In this document: positions 61,501 to 64,000 of the stretch, in pieces
Layout: each line of letters opens with the position of its first letter
Position numbering within the stretch: the stretch's first letter is position 1
NCBI GenBank assembly: GCA_036245805.1
Contig: BTRK01000002.1
Coordinates: forward strand, 22,251,067 to 22,315,066
Source: Pristionchus mayeri
Taxonomy: Eukaryota > Nematoda > Chromadorea > Rhabditida > Neodiplogasteridae
Length of the DNA: 64,000 nt
Direction of reading: 5' to 3'
The notes under the pieces: model-generated
The model's database searches: none
Told to the model about the DNA's origin: nothing
Seen by the model: only the letters and a program-made list of their open reading frames with translations
Translations under genes and position numbers: made by a program

Positions 61501-64000
61501 ACACTGCAGGATTCTCGTTGCTTGGGCAAGTAAACCCCGCTTGTTTGAAATATGCCGGAAGTTGCTTAGTGAATCCTGAAAACTTGCATTGCAAAAACAC
61601 TAGCTGTTTTGATCTACTGGAGTACCTGAATAGAAAACCTCCCCGTAGTAGAGAATAGTGAGTCGATTGAGTAACTGATAGATATCCGATCGAGGAGATC
61701 GCATTGAGACCACCACGATCCTACAAGAAAGATTCCATCAATTTTTTTTTATATAGGCAAATAACCGGTGCCAATTTCTGGTGCTGGAAGCTGCACTACT
61801 TCGATTTCTTCCTACCTGTTCTTCCTCTTAGCCCATACTGCCAGACAGGAGATCAACTGGAACGAAGGAAGGGGATCCAGACCACGCAGAATGTCGTCGA
61901 TTATCACCAACACTGCAGATCAATTGATCATTTCCTATGTTTGATTGAATCTTTGCATTCAATAATTGATCGACATTGAGAAGGTTAATATGGATGAGAG
62001 GAAGGAGAATAACTTACATGGATCACTGATCAGTTGCAGTGCGAGTATCGTTCTCCTTCTCGCGCTTTCACTCAGAGTCTCCGTCCATTCTTCCGAATAA
62101 ACGACCAGATCGAAGTTCTCCAGAGATTGATCCACCTCAAATATGGCGAAAGTTGGTTGTGAGTATTAGTCCACTAACCATTCTCTCGATGTCATCCACT
62201 GTTGTCGTCGCATTCCCGATCGATAATCTACAAAATATTTCAATATTTTAAGAATGAAGAGGATGCATTACCTCGCATGGTAATACAACAGGGATCGAAC
62301 TGTCATCTTCCCCGGATAACGAGTTCGGAAGGACACGTAGACGCACAACTTCGAGAAACGACTTACTCAAAAATTGATAAATATTTTAATGATCAAAATA
62401 CCTATTTAATCTTACTAGTGAGTAGATGTTTATCCAGAAGGACAGTTCCCCCGATATCTCCGAGTGCTCGGAGAGAAATCACATCGAGCAGAGTCGACTT
62501 TCCACTTCCTGAATGGAGTATTCTTATTGGGGTGTCCGGAAAGTTCGTATAATGCTTCGGAAAAAAGTCAGTTCGCGATCAAATGCAGTGATTGCGCAAT
62601 CTGTTTGTCAACAATGTATTGCATCATTCTGACGTTGAGTAGTGAGAGGATTTAATCAGTCTCCTAGTTGCTACATTGATTCTTGTGATGGACTCCCATC
62701 TCTACCTCCGAGCAGTTTTACTTCATTACTACCGTCTTGGCCGATCCGTGAAGGAGGCCCACTCTGCCCTGGCCCAGTCGGAAGGAGCTGACGCCCCCTC
62801 CATACCCTTTTGCTATAAGTGGTTCTCGCGCGTCAAGAAAGGGGAGTTTGGTCTCGATGATCAACCCCGCTCTGGACGCCCTCCCTCCCTTGATCAGCCT
62901 CTCGTTCTCCGCACACTGAAGCGCAAGCCCATGGCCAGTGTGCGTGAGTTGAAGAAGGATACTGGTACTCCCAGATCAACGGTGTCCGATATCCTCCATC
63001 GATCTGGGAAGAAGCCGAAACTCCCACAAGTGATTCCCCATGACCTCTCCCCCGAACAGCTGAAAAATCGTGTTCAAGTCTGTCTGTCGGGAATTACTCC
63101 ATCGTAGATCCAATCTTCGATGGGTCAATTCCATCATTGCTATAGATGAGAAGTGGATCACGTACGATAACCCTGTGAGGAGACTGCAATGGGTGGATGC
63201 AGATGAGAAGCCCACGCCCGTCCCGAAGAAGGAAGAGCACGGAAAGAAGGAACTCCTCTGCTTCTTCTTCTCAGTGCTCGGTCCCATCTACTGGGAGATC
63301 CTCGCCCCTGGCACCAGCATCAATGCCGACCTCTTATCTGAACAACAGGAAGATGTCGCGATCAGAGTCCCTCCCAGACTCCTGAACCAGGGCAAAATTC
63401 TTCTTCTGATGGACAATGTTCGCCCACATCGATCGAAGATGACCCAGAAGAAAATGGACGAGCTGAAGATCGAGAGGATTCCCCATCCACCGTATTCCCC
63501 GGATCTCTCCCCATGCGACTACCACTGCTTCCGCTCTCTCTCTGACTTCTGCAAAGGAAAGAAGTTCAAGAATCGAGATGAAGTTGTGAGGGCTTTCGTG
63601 AACTGGGCTGTTTCGAAGAAACCCGCATTCTGGAAGAGAGGAATCGAGACCCTGCCCAATCGCTGGAGGGAGGTAGTGAGAAAGAAGGGGGCATACATTG
63701 GTCACTGAGAATTGTAAAGCATTGAATAAAAAATAAAAACAAAAAATTATACGAACTTTCCGGACACCCCAATAGATGCGGAATTATAAGTAGGCTGTTC
63801 AAGAGCTACTTCGATAATTTTGGCTATGAATCGGGAGATGAAACGATAATAATACCAGCAACTCCGATGATTCCGTGTACTTCTCCCGAGTGAGCAGTGA
63901 GTGAAACTTCCTTGAGGAATTGAGCAACCAAGGGAGGACGATAGATACGAGAGAACCTGTAGTAGTCATTTCAATTTTCATGAGATTAGATATTCCAGTA
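58516..64000 (-). CDS. ABCG5/8-like half-transporter with degenerate ATP site (5' end outside window)
   Basis: An ABC half-transporter, nucleotide-binding domain first. Visible in order: FLKEVSLTAHSGEVHGIIG, Walker A GVAGSGKST (exon junction at 63856/62508), LLDVISLRALGDIGGTVLLD, a C-loop LSESARRRTILALQ instead of LSGGERRR, Walker B VLVIIDDILRGLD with Asp in place of the catalytic Glu, and RIVVVSMRSPRSDIYQLL, where Arg replaces the switch His. GFTKQLPAYFKQAGFTCPSN follows, as in ABCG5. Hydrophobic exons form the membrane domain, with AGGFVRLKEYNNFISKFLNP, then MFRWPNASSYLSEVYP and a last span before KPRSVSDKFKYR. Two introns carry mariner-type elements. Such degenerate sites usually belong to the weaker half of a heterodimer. 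The first exons are missing. Confidence 0.83.
60561..61475. mobile_element. Mariner-type non-autonomous element, 915 bases
   Basis: Terminal inverted repeats of about 30 bases (TTAGGTTGTTGAAAAAGTCT... and its partner ending AGACTTTTGCAACAACCTTA) are flanked by TA on both sides, the mariner target duplication. Internal frames show no DDD transposase. It sits in an intron of the ABCG-like gene. It may be a deletion derivative of an autonomous mariner not in this window. Confidence 0.75.
62527..63772 (+). mobile_element. Mariner transposon, 1246 bases, with intact TIRs
   Basis: Inverted ends TTGGGGTGTCCGGAAAGTTC... and ...GAACTTTCCGGACACCCCAA, about 27 bases, are bordered by TA at 62525-62526 and 63773-63774. 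The size and TA duplication are typical of mariner. Well-preserved ends imply a young insertion. It lies wholly in the intron that splits the Walker A motif of the ABCG-like gene, opposite in strand to that gene. Confidence 0.93.
62676..63708 (+). pseudogene. Mariner transposase, frameshifted
   Basis: The first frame (62676-63107) encodes the paired-type DNA-binding part: LLHYYRLGRSVKEAHSALAQ, FCYKWFSRVKKGEFGLDDQP, RSGRPPSLD. The second frame (ending at 63708) encodes the catalytic part: IAIDEKWITYDNP, LLLMDNVRPHRS, YSPDLSPCDYHCF. Second and third Asp are separated by 34 residues, the D34D spacing of mariner. The frames are offset at about 63083-63092, where a four-base word is tandemly repeated (TCTGTCTGT), so a small duplication broke the gene. 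The two parts otherwise cover a full-length transposase of about 340 residues. Confidence 0.9.

Overview
The window is nuclear DNA of a nematode. The evidence is many short introns (about 40-60 bases, with TTTCAG-like acceptors), polypyrimidine-CAG acceptors placed 1-10 bases before several start codons as in spliced-leader trans-splicing, and nematode-type families: ShKT proteins, an SXP/RAL-2-like protein, an Sre-type receptor, an NRF-6-type acyltransferase and a nematode lipid-binding protein. The species cannot be named. No rRNA, convincing tRNA, CRISPR or bacterial feature was found. All gene models were spliced by eye; several were checked by exon sums divisible by three.

Layout. 1-6.5 kb is gene-poor, with one good small secreted-peptide gene and weaker candidates. 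6.5-14.3 kb holds methionine synthase reductase (20 exons, 704 aa); three antisense genes for small secreted proteins lie inside its introns, two of them paralogous ShKT genes. 14.5-23.6 kb holds a helical BAR-like protein (-), a catalase (+) and an NRF-6-type acyltransferase (+). 23.9-29.3 kb holds a Lys/Pro-rich protein, a small type I membrane protein and an MFS sugar-transporter-like gene, all on the minus strand. 30-34 kb holds an LDL-receptor class A protein and a 7TM receptor (+). 34.6-38.9 kb holds a SPATA20/DUF255 thioredoxin-fold protein. 39-43.4 kb holds two related F-box genes, a fold-back element and an LC3/Atg8-like terminal exon without the C-terminal glycine. 43.7-47.8 kb holds a lipid-binding protein (-) and an Sre-type receptor (+). 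48.7-57.3 kb holds two tandem CALHM channel genes, with a Helitron, two large fold-back elements and a L INE fragment in and between them. 57.3-64 kb holds an SXP/RAL-2-like gene and an ABCG5/8-like transporter with a degenerate ATP site; two introns of the latter carry mariner-type elements, and its 5' end lies outside the window.

The genes do not form one pathway. Housekeeping redox genes (methionine synthase reductase, catalase, SPATA20) are interspersed with secreted, chemosensory and transport genes. Most unusual are the nested antisense secreted genes, a CALHM/SXP gene pair whose stop codons overlap on opposite strands, an 11-base motif (GATCTTTGATC) found nine times in introns, several likely GC-AG introns, and transposons that sit almost entirely in introns or intergenic DNA.
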